DNA of 14,043 nucleotides from JAJPJX01 sp964568355 (GTDB lineage Bacteria > Acidobacteriota > Terriglobia > Bryobacterales > Bryobacteraceae). Shown piece by piece: positions 7,493-14,043 of the stretch. A model generated the notes under the pieces. That model was not told the DNA's origin, ran no database searches, and saw only the letters and a list, made by a program, of their open reading frames with translations. Where the stretch lies: the NCBI GenBank assembly GCA_964568355.1, contig CAZMRK010000753.1:1-14043 (forward strand), written 5' to 3'. Positions within the stretch are counted from its first letter, which is position 1. The number at the start of each line of letters is the position of its first letter. The position numbers were made by a program, and so were the translations under genes.

Positions 7493-7505
7493 ACCAGGCG
7501 CCCCC

Positions 7506-8990
7506 ATGTCTCCGCCACCGAAACTCTACGTGTGCTCGCTCGCGCTGCTCTATCTCGCGGCCATGCTGTGGATCTCCGGTCTCCGCCCCCTGTGGCTCGA
7601 CGAGATTCTGCAACTGATGGACACCCGCCGCCCGTCCGCATCCGATCTGGTAGCGCATCTCCCCGCGCATCATACCGGCTCCGCGCCGCTGGCATACCTG
7701 ACGCAACACTGGACCCTGAAGCTCGCCGGCTATTCCGTCCGCCGGGCGCGCCTGTCATCAGCCCTGTTCGCAACCGCCGCTGTGCTCACAACGCTGCTCT
7801 TGGCCACAGCCCTGGGATGCGGCAATAGCCGCCTGGCCGCGCTACTTTTGGCCTTCTTCCCCCTGACCATCCGCTACGCCACCGAAGCGCGCCCGTATGC
7901 CGATGCGCTGTTCTTTTCCACGCTAGCCACCTGGCTCTATGTGCGCCTGTCTCAGCATCCGCGATGGATCCTCGCCGTCGCCTATTGGCTCGCGCTCACG
8001 GCCGCCGCTTATTCTCAGCCCTACGCGGCATCGGTTGGATTGGCGCACGTCGCCTGGTCGCTCCTGTGCCGCGAGCGAAAAACCGCCCTGCTCGGCGGCG
8101 GCGCGGTTACCGCGGCGATCGGCGCATTCCTGCCGTGGTACCTGTACGCCAGGGATCAGTGGGCTGCCGGTCTCGGCCCTCACGGCCCACACTTCACCGC
8201 CTCCTGGAAGCTGCCCCTGATGCTGTTTCGGGAACTGGCGGGAGCCGGATATGCAGGCTCCGGTCTCTTGTTCATCCTCTGTGGACTGGCACTCGTGGAT
8301 CGAACCGTCCGCCCGGGCCGCACCAAGGCCTTACTTCTGCTCTTGATCGGGGTGCCCTTCGCAAGCGTCCTCTCCGCCGACGCTCTATTCGGCTATTTCG
8401 TGGCGGCGCGGCAGTTTCTCTGGGTCCTTCCTTCCATCGCGATCCTGGCCGCCGATACCTTGCGTCCGTCCCGCCTCCGCATGGTTCTGCTGGCATGCTT
8501 CCTCGCCGTCTGCATCCGGCAGAATGTTCGCTTCCTCTCGGCCCCGCACGAGAATTGGCAAGCCGCCGCGGACGCGATTCGTCACATCGCGCAAACCGGG
8601 GCCTGCCTCACGGTCGTCCCGCCGGAACATCTGTCGCTCTATGCGTATTTCCAGCCGGATCTCTCGCACACAGCCTGCGACGGCTCGCACCTGCTGCTCG
8701 CGATCACACCGTATGCCACCCGCGAACAACAGACCACCGCGCTTGCCGCCTTGCGATCGCAAGGCTATCTTTACGAGAGTAAGACGTCCATCGGCGGTTC
8801 CACACTGGTGCGTTTCGATCGCCCCGCGCCGCCCCTCATTCCGCCCGCAGCGCCACCGTCGGATCGATGCGCGATGCCCGCCGCGCCGGCACATAGCTGG
8901 CCAGGAGAGCCACCGCCAGCAGAAGCAGCGAAACCAGGCAGATCGTCGCCAGGTCGTCCGCCGACGTCCCAAACAGCATATTGGCGATGA
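7506..8990 (+). CDS. GT39-like polytopic membrane glycosyltransferase
   Basis: A 494-residue integral membrane protein resembling the lipid-linked-sugar-dependent transferases of the ArnT/PMT clan, which move a sugar from a polyprenyl-phosphate donor on the outer face of the inner membrane. After the first membrane helix (about 7-26) comes PLWLDEILQL, with the Asp-Glu pair (D32, E33) typical of the first external loop. GSAPLAYL, RRARLSSALFATAAV and the conserved ATEARPYADAL (about 125-135) follow. Roughly nine to ten hydrophobic segments reach residue 340. A soluble C-terminal part then ends naturally near STLVRFDRPAPP (about 443). The last 51 residues are Pro/Ala-rich and antisense to the permease end, and look like read-through sequence. 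Acceptor and donor are unknown. The start at 7506 lies just after the 28-base repeat and lacks a close Shine-Dalgarno. Confidence 0.78.
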   Translation: MSPPPKLYVCSLALLYLAAMLWISGLRPLWLDEILQLMDTRRPSASDLVAHLPAHHTGSAPLAYLTQHWTLKLAGYSVRRARLSSALFATAAVLTTLLLATALGCGNSRLAALLLAFFPLTIRYATEARPYADALFFSTLATWLYVRLSQHPRWILAVAYWLALTAAAYSQPYAASVGLAHVAWSLLCRERKTALLGGGAVTAAIGAFLPWYLYARDQWAAGLGPHGPHFTASWKLPLMLFRELAGAGYAGSGLLFILCGLALVDRTVRPGRTKALLLLLIGVPFASVLSADALFGYFVAARQFLWVLPSIAILAADTLRPSRLRMVLLACFLAVCIRQNVRFLSAPHENWQAAADAIRHIAQTGACLTVVPPEHLSLYAYFQPDLSHTACDGSHLLLAITPYATREQQTTALAALRSQGYLYESKTSIGGSTLVRFDRPAPPLIPPAAPPSDRCAMPAAPAHSWPGEPPPAEAAKPGRSSPGRPPTSQTAYWR

Positions 8991-11283
8991 GCCGGCCGGC
9001 TCCCAAAGCGCAAGGGATCCCCATCACGATCCCGCCCAGCGCCAGTGCAAGCGCCTCGCGCAGCACACCCCAACGCACCGCCCCCGGCTGCGCCCCCAGC
9101 GCCGTCCGGATCCCGAACTCCCGCGTCCGGCGCGCCACCGTATACGAGGTGAGCCCGTACAAACCAATCGAAGCCAGCAACAGCGCCAGAACGGCGAAGA
9201 AACCGGAGAGCAGGGCCACCACCCGGTCCGCCGTCAACGCCTGGCTCATTGCCTGCTCGATCGTCTCGGCGCCGAGCAGATATTCGTGCCCCAGCGATTC
9301 CGCTTCGCGCCCCACGCTCCTGGCGGCGGCATCGGCAGACTTTTGCGTTCGCAGAAACAGGTTGCCGGTTTGTGCCCATCTCCCATGTTGCATGCTCGGC
9401 AGGTAGATCACTGTGGCCACGGTATCCCGCAGATCGAAAAGCCTTGCCGTGCTGGCGATGCCCACAACCTCCAGGTTCTGAAGCTCCGGCATAAAGCCGA
9501 ACCGGACGCGTTGTCCGATGGCATTGCCTTCTGGGAAAAGCCGCGCCGCGAGGTTGCTGCTGAGGATGGCGACATGCGGGTGGTGTTCGTCGTCGGTCCA
9601 CTCGAAATCCCGGCCCAGGGCCAGGCGGATTCCGAGCGTCCGTAAAAATCCCGGCGAAACCATCAGCTCGGTAGTCATCACGCCTGCGTTCAGAACTGCC
9701 GCGTCTGCCATCTTCGAAACCGTGTATTGCGAGCTTTTCTGGCCAGGCCCTGCAAAATTCGCAAAGCCCACCGAAAGCACTCCCGGTACACTCGCGACTC
9801 GATCGAGAAGCTGCCGCCGGTAAGCATTCAGGTCCAGGTTCTGATATCCGCCTGGCCTCGGATAGAGACTCGCCACCAGCACCCGGCCTTCGAAGCCGGT
9901 ATCCACCGTGCACAGCTTCTGGAAACTCCGCACCAGCAGCCCGGCCCCGAAGAGCAGGACCAGTGAGAGCGCCACTTGCGTAACCATGAGTGCCTTGCCC
10001 GCCTTCCCGGTGGCCCCTCCCAGGCTGCGCGCAGTTTGCCGCAGCACGGCAGCCGGATCTTCCCGCGAGCCGCGCAGTGCCGGAACGCCGCCAAACAGGA
10101 TGCCGGTCAGAATCGCCATCGCCGCCGTCGCCAGCAGCACCCGCCAGTCCGGCCGCAAGTCGAGCGTGATCGGCGCCAGCGATCCTTGCGTCATCAGTGT
10201 GGCCAGCAAGCCGCTTCCCCAGTAGCCGAATGCCAGCCCCACCAGCGCTCCGGAAACCGACAGCACCAGGCTCTCCGTGAACACCTGCCGGGCAAGCGCC
10301 CAGCGGCTGGCGCCCAAGGCTACCCGCACGCTCACTTCGTAGCTATGAGCCGCCGCTCGTGCCAGCATCAGGTTTGCCAGGTTGACGCAGGCCACCACCA
10401 GGATCAACCCCACGATCCCCAGCAGCACATAGAGCGGCCGCGTATATTGAGCGCGGAGATCGCGCGCCACCCCGGTCGCCACCGGTGCTGCATCCAGGCG
10501 CATGGAAAGAAACATCTGCCGCCGCAATCCGGGAGTCTCGGTTGAAGCCGTCGCCAGCAGCACCTCCGGCCAGAACGATTCGAGTTGCGCCCGTGCCTGC
10601 GCGAGCGTGATCCCGTTCTTGAGCCGCCCCGTGGCAGATACCCAGAGCAGCGACCGGTCGTCCGTAGCCTTCATCGGAACCGTCACCTCCGGCGGTCGGC
10701 CCGTCGTCATACCGGTGAACCACTTTCGGGTGACGCCGATAATCGTAAGCGCCTGCCCCTCGATGCGAATCTGCCTCCCCACCACATTGGCCGCGCCGCC
10801 GAAACGGCGCTGCCAGAACTCGTATCCCAGCACCGCTACCGGGGACACCGTGCCGCTCGAAGCGTTCGCATCATCGGGTGCGATCAGCCGCCCGAGCAGA
10901 GGAGGCACTCCCAATTCGGAGTAGTAGTTGCCGGTCACGGAGCTGACGGCCGCCTGCGAAGTTACGCCGTTCACTTCCACGTTGGACATGTTGCCGAACG
11001 TCCAGCCCATCAGGCCGGAAAAGACGCGCTGGCCCCGCGCTACCTCTCGGAACATCGGATAGGACAAGGGAATGTTGTCGCCCTGGCGGACGACCGAAAG
11101 CTGCACCAGCCGTTCGGGCTCCCGCACCGGAAGTTCGCGCAGCAGCAAGGCATTCACCAGCGTGAAGATCGCCGTGTCGGCGCCAATCCCCAGCGCCAGC
11201 GAGAGCACCGCGACCGCCGTAAATCCGGGATTGCGGCCCAGCACGCGAAACGTGTAACGGATGCCCTGCCAAAAACTCCTCAT
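8836..11283 (-). CDS. ADOP-family ABC transporter permease (MacB/FtsX type)
   Basis: An 815-residue permease of the acidobacterial duplicated orphan permease family. The hallmark N-terminus RNPGFTAVAVLSLALGIGAD (about 18-37) contains the first membrane helix. It is followed by a MacB-like periplasmic core domain (about 50-250) and a first FtsX unit with helices near 283-306, 335-358 and 382-402. A second helix-plus-core-domain half starts near 432, and a closing FtsX unit covers about 690-800. It ends with the family's typical VPARRASRIDPTVALRAE. Length and architecture are complete. No ATPase gene is adjacent, as expected for this family, and no PadR-type regulator, a frequent partner, is in the window. 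The start at 11283 has AGGGAG eight bases upstream. The 3' end overlaps the convergent glycosyltransferase gene by 155 bases. Substrate unknown; export or efflux of a small molecule is a guess. Confidence 0.92.
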   Translation of the reverse strand: MRSFWQGIRYTFRVLGRNPGFTAVAVLSLALGIGADTAIFTLVNALLLRELPVREPERLVQLSVVRQGDNIPLSYPMFREVARGQRVFSGLMGWTFGNMSNVEVNGVTSQAAVSSVTGNYYSELGVPPLLGRLIAPDDANASSGTVSPVAVLGYEFWQRRFGGAANVVGRQIRIEGQALTIIGVTRKWFTGMTTGRPPEVTVPMKATDDRSLLWVSATGRLKNGITLAQARAQLESFWPEVLLATASTETPGLRRQMFLSMRLDAAPVATGVARDLRAQYTRPLYVLLGIVGLILVVACVNLANLMLARAAAHSYEVSVRVALGASRWALARQVFTESLVLSVSGALVGLAFGYWGSGLLATLMTQGSLAPITLDLRPDWRVLLATAAMAILTGILFGGVPALRGSREDPAAVLRQTARSLGGATGKAGKALMVTQVALSLVLLFGAGLLVRSFQKLCTVDTGFEGRVLVASLYPRPGGYQNLDLNAYRRQLLDRVASVPGVLSVGFANFAGPGQKSSQYTVSKMADAAVLNAGVMTTELMVSPGFLRTLGIRLALGRDFEWTDDEHHPHVAILSSNLAARLFPEGNAIGQRVRFGFMPELQNLEVVGIASTARLFDLRDTVATVIYLPSMQHGRWAQTGNLFLRTQKSADAAARSVGREAESLGHEYLLGAETIEQAMSQALTADRVVALLSGFFAVLALLLASIGLYGLTSYTVARRTREFGIRTALGAQPGAVRWGVLREALALALGGIVMGIPCALGAGRLIANMLFGTSADDLATICLVSLLLLAVALLASYVPARRASRIDPTVALRAE

Positions 11284-11421
11284 GCGATCTCCCTATCCAA
11301 CTGTTTTACAGTAATCTTTTAATCTTTTGTCGCCTGCGACGTTTTAACTCCGGAACCGAACCGCGCGCGCCAGCAAGCGGACAAACCGAATTATCCGTCG
11401 CAGCACTTGGAAGAGGTTGCC
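11284..11421. promoter_or_regulatory. divergent AT-rich promoter region with inverted and direct repeats
   Basis: This stretch separates the permease start (minus) from the sialidase-like gene (plus). It is an AT-rich island in GC-rich DNA. It holds ACTGT-TTT-ACAGT (11300-11312), a tandem AATCTTTT pair (11313-11328) and GTCGC-CT-GCGAC (11329-11340) placed end to end. Such a cluster suits operator and promoter elements for one or both genes. No -35/-10 pair can be called reliably. GGAAGAGG at 11409-11416 is the Shine-Dalgarno of the plus-strand gene. Confidence 0.5.
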
Positions 11422-12549
11422 TTGAAAACGCTGATCTGTTTGGGCCTCCTGGCCCTGCCCCTCGTCGCCTCGGGTCCCAATCCGTCCCTCCGGGGTGCCG
11501 TTATCTTGCCGCTCCTGCCGCCCGGACCCGGCAATCCGCGCAATACCGAAGGTTCCTTCGTCAGCCTGCGCGACGGCCGCGTTCTGTTCGCCTATACCCG
11601 CTTCACCGGCGGTGGCGGTGACAATGACGCAGCCTCCATCGTCGGCCGTATTTCGAGCGATGGCGGCAAAACCTGGACATCCACCGACATCCCCATCGTC
11701 GATCGCGAGGGCAGCATGAACGCCATGAGCGTCTCGCTCCTGCGCCTGCGCGATGGCCGTATCGCGCTCTTCTATCTGCGCAAAAACTCGACCTCTGATT
11801 GCCGTCCCTACCTGCGCTATTCGAGCGACGAAGCCAAAACCTGGAGCGATCCCATCCTCTGCGTCCGCGACCCCGGGTACTTCGTCCTCAACAATGACCG
11901 CGCCGTCCAACTGCGTACCGGCCGCATCCTGCTGCCCGTCGCGCTGCACCCGGATATCAACGGAGGCATCGGCCCCGGCGTCGTGATGACCTGGTATTCC
12001 GACGATTCCGGAAAAACCTGGCAGCGCAGCAAGAGCCGCCTGGAAAGCCCCAAGCCCAATCGCGCCGGCCTCCAGGAACCCGGTGTCGTGGAACTGAAGG
12101 ACGGCCGCGTCATGATGTTCATCCGTACCATTCTGGGCTGTCAGTACCTTTCCTATTCGGGCGATGGCGGTGATACCTGGTCCCCGCCCGAACCGTCGTC
12201 GATCCTCTCCCCTCTTTCGCCCGCATCCATCAAGCGCATCCCCAAAACCGGAGACCTGCTGCTGGTGTGGAACGATCATTCCTCCGTCGATCCCGCGATC
12301 CGTTCCGTCCAAACGCCGGAGCGCTCCTATGGAGGGAAGCGAACCCCGCTCACCGTGGCCATCTCCAAGGACGACGGCAAGACCTGGATCCATCACCAGA
12401 ACCTGCGCGCCGATCCCGACGGCTGGTATTGCTACATTGCGATCCACTTCGTAGGCAGCCGCGTTCTTCTGGCCTTTGTCGACGGCGGCCATGGCCTGGC
12501 ACCCCTGAGCCGCACCTCTCTGGCCTGGTTCGACCGGAAGCGCCTATAA
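11422..12549 (+). CDS. secreted sialidase-like (BNR/Asp-box) protein
   Basis: A 375-residue six-bladed-propeller protein, probably a glycan-trimming or glycan-binding exo-glycosidase. I choose the TTG at 11422: it follows GGAAGAGG by five bases and gives a clean signal peptide (KTLICLGLLALPLVAS). A TTG at 11407 in the same frame lacks that site. Asp boxes (SxDxGxTW) are visible at about 78-85, 134-141 (degenerate, SSDEAKTW), 193-200, 246-253 and 315-322. Blade strands repeat as LRDGRVLFAYTRF and LRDGRIALFYLR. The N-terminal FRIP motif of true sialidases is not present, so sialic acid specificity is not established; related proteins are annotated sialidase-family or exo-alpha-sialidase. It is followed 94 bases later, on the same strand, by a dehydratase-like gene, with a possible weak terminator between. 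Confidence 0.82.
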   Translation: MKTLICLGLLALPLVASGPNPSLRGAVILPLLPPGPGNPRNTEGSFVSLRDGRVLFAYTRFTGGGGDNDAASIVGRISSDGGKTWTSTDIPIVDREGSMNAMSVSLLRLRDGRIALFYLRKNSTSDCRPYLRYSSDEAKTWSDPILCVRDPGYFVLNNDRAVQLRTGRILLPVALHPDINGGIGPGVVMTWYSDDSGKTWQRSKSRLESPKPNRAGLQEPGVVELKDGRVMMFIRTILGCQYLSYSGDGGDTWSPPEPSSILSPLSPASIKRIPKTGDLLLVWNDHSSVDPAIRSVQTPERSYGGKRTPLTVAISKDDGKTWIHHQNLRADPDGWYCYIAIHFVGSRVLLAFVDGGHGLAPLSRTSLAWFDRKRL

Positions 12550-12550
12550 A

Positions 12551-12572
12551 CCAAAGGCAACCGCCTGGTTTT
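12551..12572 (+). terminator. weak candidate terminator after the sialidase-like gene
   Basis: CCA-AA-GGC-AACC-GCC-TGG followed by TTTT forms a 6-base-pair stem with a 2-base bulge and a 4-base loop directly after the stop. The stem is short and the T-run is only four, so partial termination or no function is equally possible. Confidence 0.3.
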
Positions 12573-12600
12573 ATCGGCGTGCATCTGCGTGCATCGGCGG
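12573..12600 (+). repeat. period-10 tandem repeat in the intergenic space
   Basis: ATCGGCGTGC, ATCTGCGTGC and ATCGGCGG stand in tandem (2.8 units, differing at one position). It lies 44 bases before the dehydratase start. It resembles short GTGCATC-type intergenic repeats that I recall from Acidobacteriota and Planctomycetes. That comparison is from memory and unsearched. Confidence 0.6.
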
Positions 12601-12643
12601 TTCCGTCTTCTCTCGGCGTATACTCGCTCCTAGGCACTGCTCT

Positions 12644-13882
12644 ATGAATCGACGATCCTTCTGGAAGTCCCTGGCCGCCGCGCCCGCCGTTGGTCTCGCC
12701 ACTCGCTCCCGTGCGCAAGCCGCCATCCCCAAAATGAAGATCACCCGGGTCCGCATCTACCGCCCGCCCAACCTGAACATCCTGTTCAACCAGAGCAACA
12801 TGGTCGTGACCGTCGAAACCGACGCCGGCATCACCGGAATCGGCGAAGGCGGATCCAAGGACACCCTCGAACAATGCGCCGGCAAGCTCATCGGTGAGGA
12901 TCCCCAATACACCGAGCGCCTGTGGCAGCAGATGTACCGCTCCTTCTTCTATCCCGCCGGCCGCGAGAAAATGCACGCCATCGGCGCGCTCGACCTGGCG
13001 CTATGGGATATCAAGGGCAAGGCTCTGGGCCTGCCGGTTCACACCCTCCTCGGCGGCCTCACCCGCAAATTCTGCGAAGCCTATGTGACCAGCGGTGTGG
13101 TGGAAGGCGTCACCCAGCGCGGCATGAGCCTCAAGGAACGTGCCCGCATCGTCATGGAGGCCGGCTATCGCGCCTTCCGCATGGGCGCCGGCGATATCCC
13201 GCAGGGCGGCACCTTCAACACCCATGAGCGCCTCTATCAGATCTACGAGGACTGCGTGCAGGTGCGCGAAGGCATCGGCAAGGGCGGCGACTGGATGATC
13301 GATTTCCACCAGCGCTTCGATCTCTCCGAGGCCATCCGCGGGTGCAGCCTGCTCGAATGTCTGGCGCCCTACATGGTCGAAGATCCGGTCCGCACCGAAG
13401 CCTTCTCTGAGGACCTGCCCATTCTCCGCCGCAGTGTGAAAGTGCCGCTCGGCGCCGGCGAAGAGTGGGGCAATCGCTGGGACTTCAACAAGCTCATCGA
13501 AAACCACGACATCGACCACCTGCGCGCCACCCTTCCCAACGTAGGCGGAATCACCGAGATGATGAAGATCGCCGCCATCTGCGAGACGCACTTCGTCGGC
13601 ATCGTGCCCCACTTCACCGGACCCATCGCCACCGCCGCCCTGGTGCACACGCTGGGCGCCTTTTCCGGCCCGGTCCTGTTCGAATACAACTACGGCACTC
13701 GCCCGATCCCGTACCTGCCCGTCTTCCTGGAATTTAAGAATGGCAAGGTCTGGCCCAATAGCCGGCCCGGCCTGGGCGTCGAAATCGATCTGAAGCACCT
13801 CACCCAGATCGGAGAAGTTACGCAATTCATCGGAGACCGCCAGACCTACTACCGGCCTGACGGCTCGATCACCAATTGGTAG
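12644..13882 (+). CDS. Tat-exported enolase-superfamily sugar-acid dehydratase (mandelate racemase/MLE type)
   Basis: A 412-residue enzyme expected to remove water from a sugar acid after proton abstraction next to a carboxylate. It has a twin-arginine-like leader (NRRSFWKSLAAAPAVGLATRSRAQA). The N-terminal capping domain spans about 30-145, then the barrel. Key residues match the galactonate/mannonate dehydratase pattern in type and spacing: D220 and H222 (DFHQRF), E246 (MVEDPVR) and E273 (GAGEEWGNRW) as metal ligands or acid/base residues, H323 (IVPHFTGP) as catalytic base, and E347 (LFEYNY). The usual second-strand KxK is replaced by FRMGAGD, arguing against racemase chemistry. In the sixth strand LRATLPNVGGITE has Thr where many relatives have Asp; mannonate dehydratase-like members also differ there. 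No strong Shine-Dalgarno precedes the ATG. It may be co-transcribed with the upstream sialidase-like gene. The exact substrate is unknown. Confidence 0.88.
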   Translation: MNRRSFWKSLAAAPAVGLATRSRAQAAIPKMKITRVRIYRPPNLNILFNQSNMVVTVETDAGITGIGEGGSKDTLEQCAGKLIGEDPQYTERLWQQMYRSFFYPAGREKMHAIGALDLALWDIKGKALGLPVHTLLGGLTRKFCEAYVTSGVVEGVTQRGMSLKERARIVMEAGYRAFRMGAGDIPQGGTFNTHERLYQIYEDCVQVREGIGKGGDWMIDFHQRFDLSEAIRGCSLLECLAPYMVEDPVRTEAFSEDLPILRRSVKVPLGAGEEWGNRWDFNKLIENHDIDHLRATLPNVGGITEMMKIAAICETHFVGIVPHFTGPIATAALVHTLGAFSGPVLFEYNYGTRPIPYLPVFLEFKNGKVWPNSRPGLGVEIDLKHLTQIGEVTQFIGDRQTYYRPDGSITNW

Positions 13883-13890
13883 CCTCGTCT

Positions 13891-13902
13891 CCCGATATCG
13901 GG
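13891..13902. terminator. palindrome in the convergent junction, possible transcription end
   Basis: CCCGATATCGGG is a perfect 12-base palindrome eight bases after the dehydratase stop. With the GACCG-8-CGGTC stem of the repeat just downstream it could mark the end of both convergent transcripts. There is no T-run, and a hairpin of this palindrome would have almost no loop, so the role is tentative. Confidence 0.3.
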
Positions 13903-13909
13903 CACATCG

Positions 13910-13937
13910 TTACCGAGCCGCGACCGTGAGGGAGCGG
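13910..13937 (+). repeat. 28-base dispersed repeat, copy 2
   Basis: Same orientation and 27/28 identical to 7465-7492. In this copy the inner arms GACCG (13922-13926) and CGGTC (13935-13939) pair perfectly around an 8-base loop. It sits between two convergent genes, eight bases before the stop codon of the oxidoreductase. Confidence 0.8.
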
Positions 13938-13944
13938 TCAAGAC

Positions 13945-14043
13945 CTACACCTTTTCCGGGACCACGTAAGGCTTCCGATACGTGCGCGTCAGCATGGCAT
14001 CGGCCTCGCTGTCGCCCGTGAACCGCTCGCGCTGTGGATCGAA
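13945..14043 (-). CDS. Gfo/Idh/MocA-family oxidoreductase, C-terminal 32 residues only
   Basis: The minus strand stays open from the window edge to a TAG at 13945-13947. It encodes FDPQRERFTGDSEA, then MLTRTYRKPYVVPEKV. The ending LLTR-YR-P-VVPE-V after a D-ERF-GD-EA segment is characteristic of the exported, NAD(P)-dependent sugar oxidoreductases common in Acidobacteriota and Planctomycetes. The nucleotide-binding and catalytic parts lie outside the window, so the substrate cannot be judged. It is convergent with the dehydratase-like gene. Confidence 0.75.
   Translation of the reverse strand, partial: FDPQRERFTGDSEADAMLTRTYRKPYVVPEKV

Noticed and set aside
6630..7709. 359-codon minus-strand frame opposite the barrel gene
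   Set aside because: It spans the hairpins, the 28-base repeat and both flanking genes antisense, with an Arg/Gly/Glu-rich product and no motif.
11344..12492. 382-codon open frame antisense to the sialidase-like gene
   Set aside because: It mirrors the third-position GC bias of the sense gene and has no recognisable motif; the sense frame has Asp boxes and a signal peptide.
13001..13825. 274-codon open frame antisense to the dehydratase gene
   Set aside because: Shadow frame; the sense strand carries all catalytic residues of a known family.

Overview
This GC-rich window looks like a chromosomal segment from an Acidobacteriota of the Solibacter/Bryobacter type. The evidence is an orphan MacB-like permease of the acidobacterial duplicated (ADOP) family, a large carboxypeptidase-regulatory-domain/TonB-type receptor, an exported enolase-superfamily enzyme with a Tat-like leader, the characteristic C-terminus of a Gfo/Idh/MocA oxidoreductase, and short dispersed intergenic repeats. 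The taxonomic call is inference from family content; no rRNA or tRNA gene is visible.

Layout. Positions 1-971 (minus) hold a family 1 sugar-binding lipoprotein of an ABC importer, cut by the window edge. Positions 972-1414 have no intact gene but contain what reads as the collapsed remnant of a plus-strand sialidase: a recognisable N-terminal piece and a recognisable C-terminal piece lie about 10-20 bases apart in different frames. Positions 6625-1415 (minus) form a tight three-gene unit: an ECF-type sigma factor, a membrane-anchored zinc-finger anti-sigma with an unusually long extracytoplasmic part, and an Oar-like TonB-type receptor. The genes overlap by 8 and 4 bases, so they are probably translationally coupled. 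Divergent from the sigma gene is a small outer-membrane beta-barrel (6768-7400), with a perfect inverted repeat in the shared promoter region. After two tight hairpins and a 28-base repeat comes a GT39-like membrane glycosyltransferase (7506-8990). Its last 155 bases run antisense into the end of the ADOP permease (11283-8836).

An AT-rich divergent promoter region (11284-11421) separates the permease from a secreted five-Asp-box sialidase-like protein (11422-12549). This is followed on the same strand by a Tat-exported sugar-acid dehydratase-like enzyme (12644-13882). The last 99 bases hold the convergent C-terminus of a Gfo/Idh/MocA oxidoreductase. A second copy of the 28-base repeat (27/28 identical) lies in that convergent junction.

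Taken together, the right-hand third and the left edge suggest carbohydrate scavenging (glycan trimming, sugar-acid dehydration, sugar oxidation, ABC uptake). The centre is a surface-signalling and outer-membrane module. The points most worth checking are the sigma/anti-sigma/receptor coupling, the decayed sialidase at 1192-1370, and the repeat/hairpin module.
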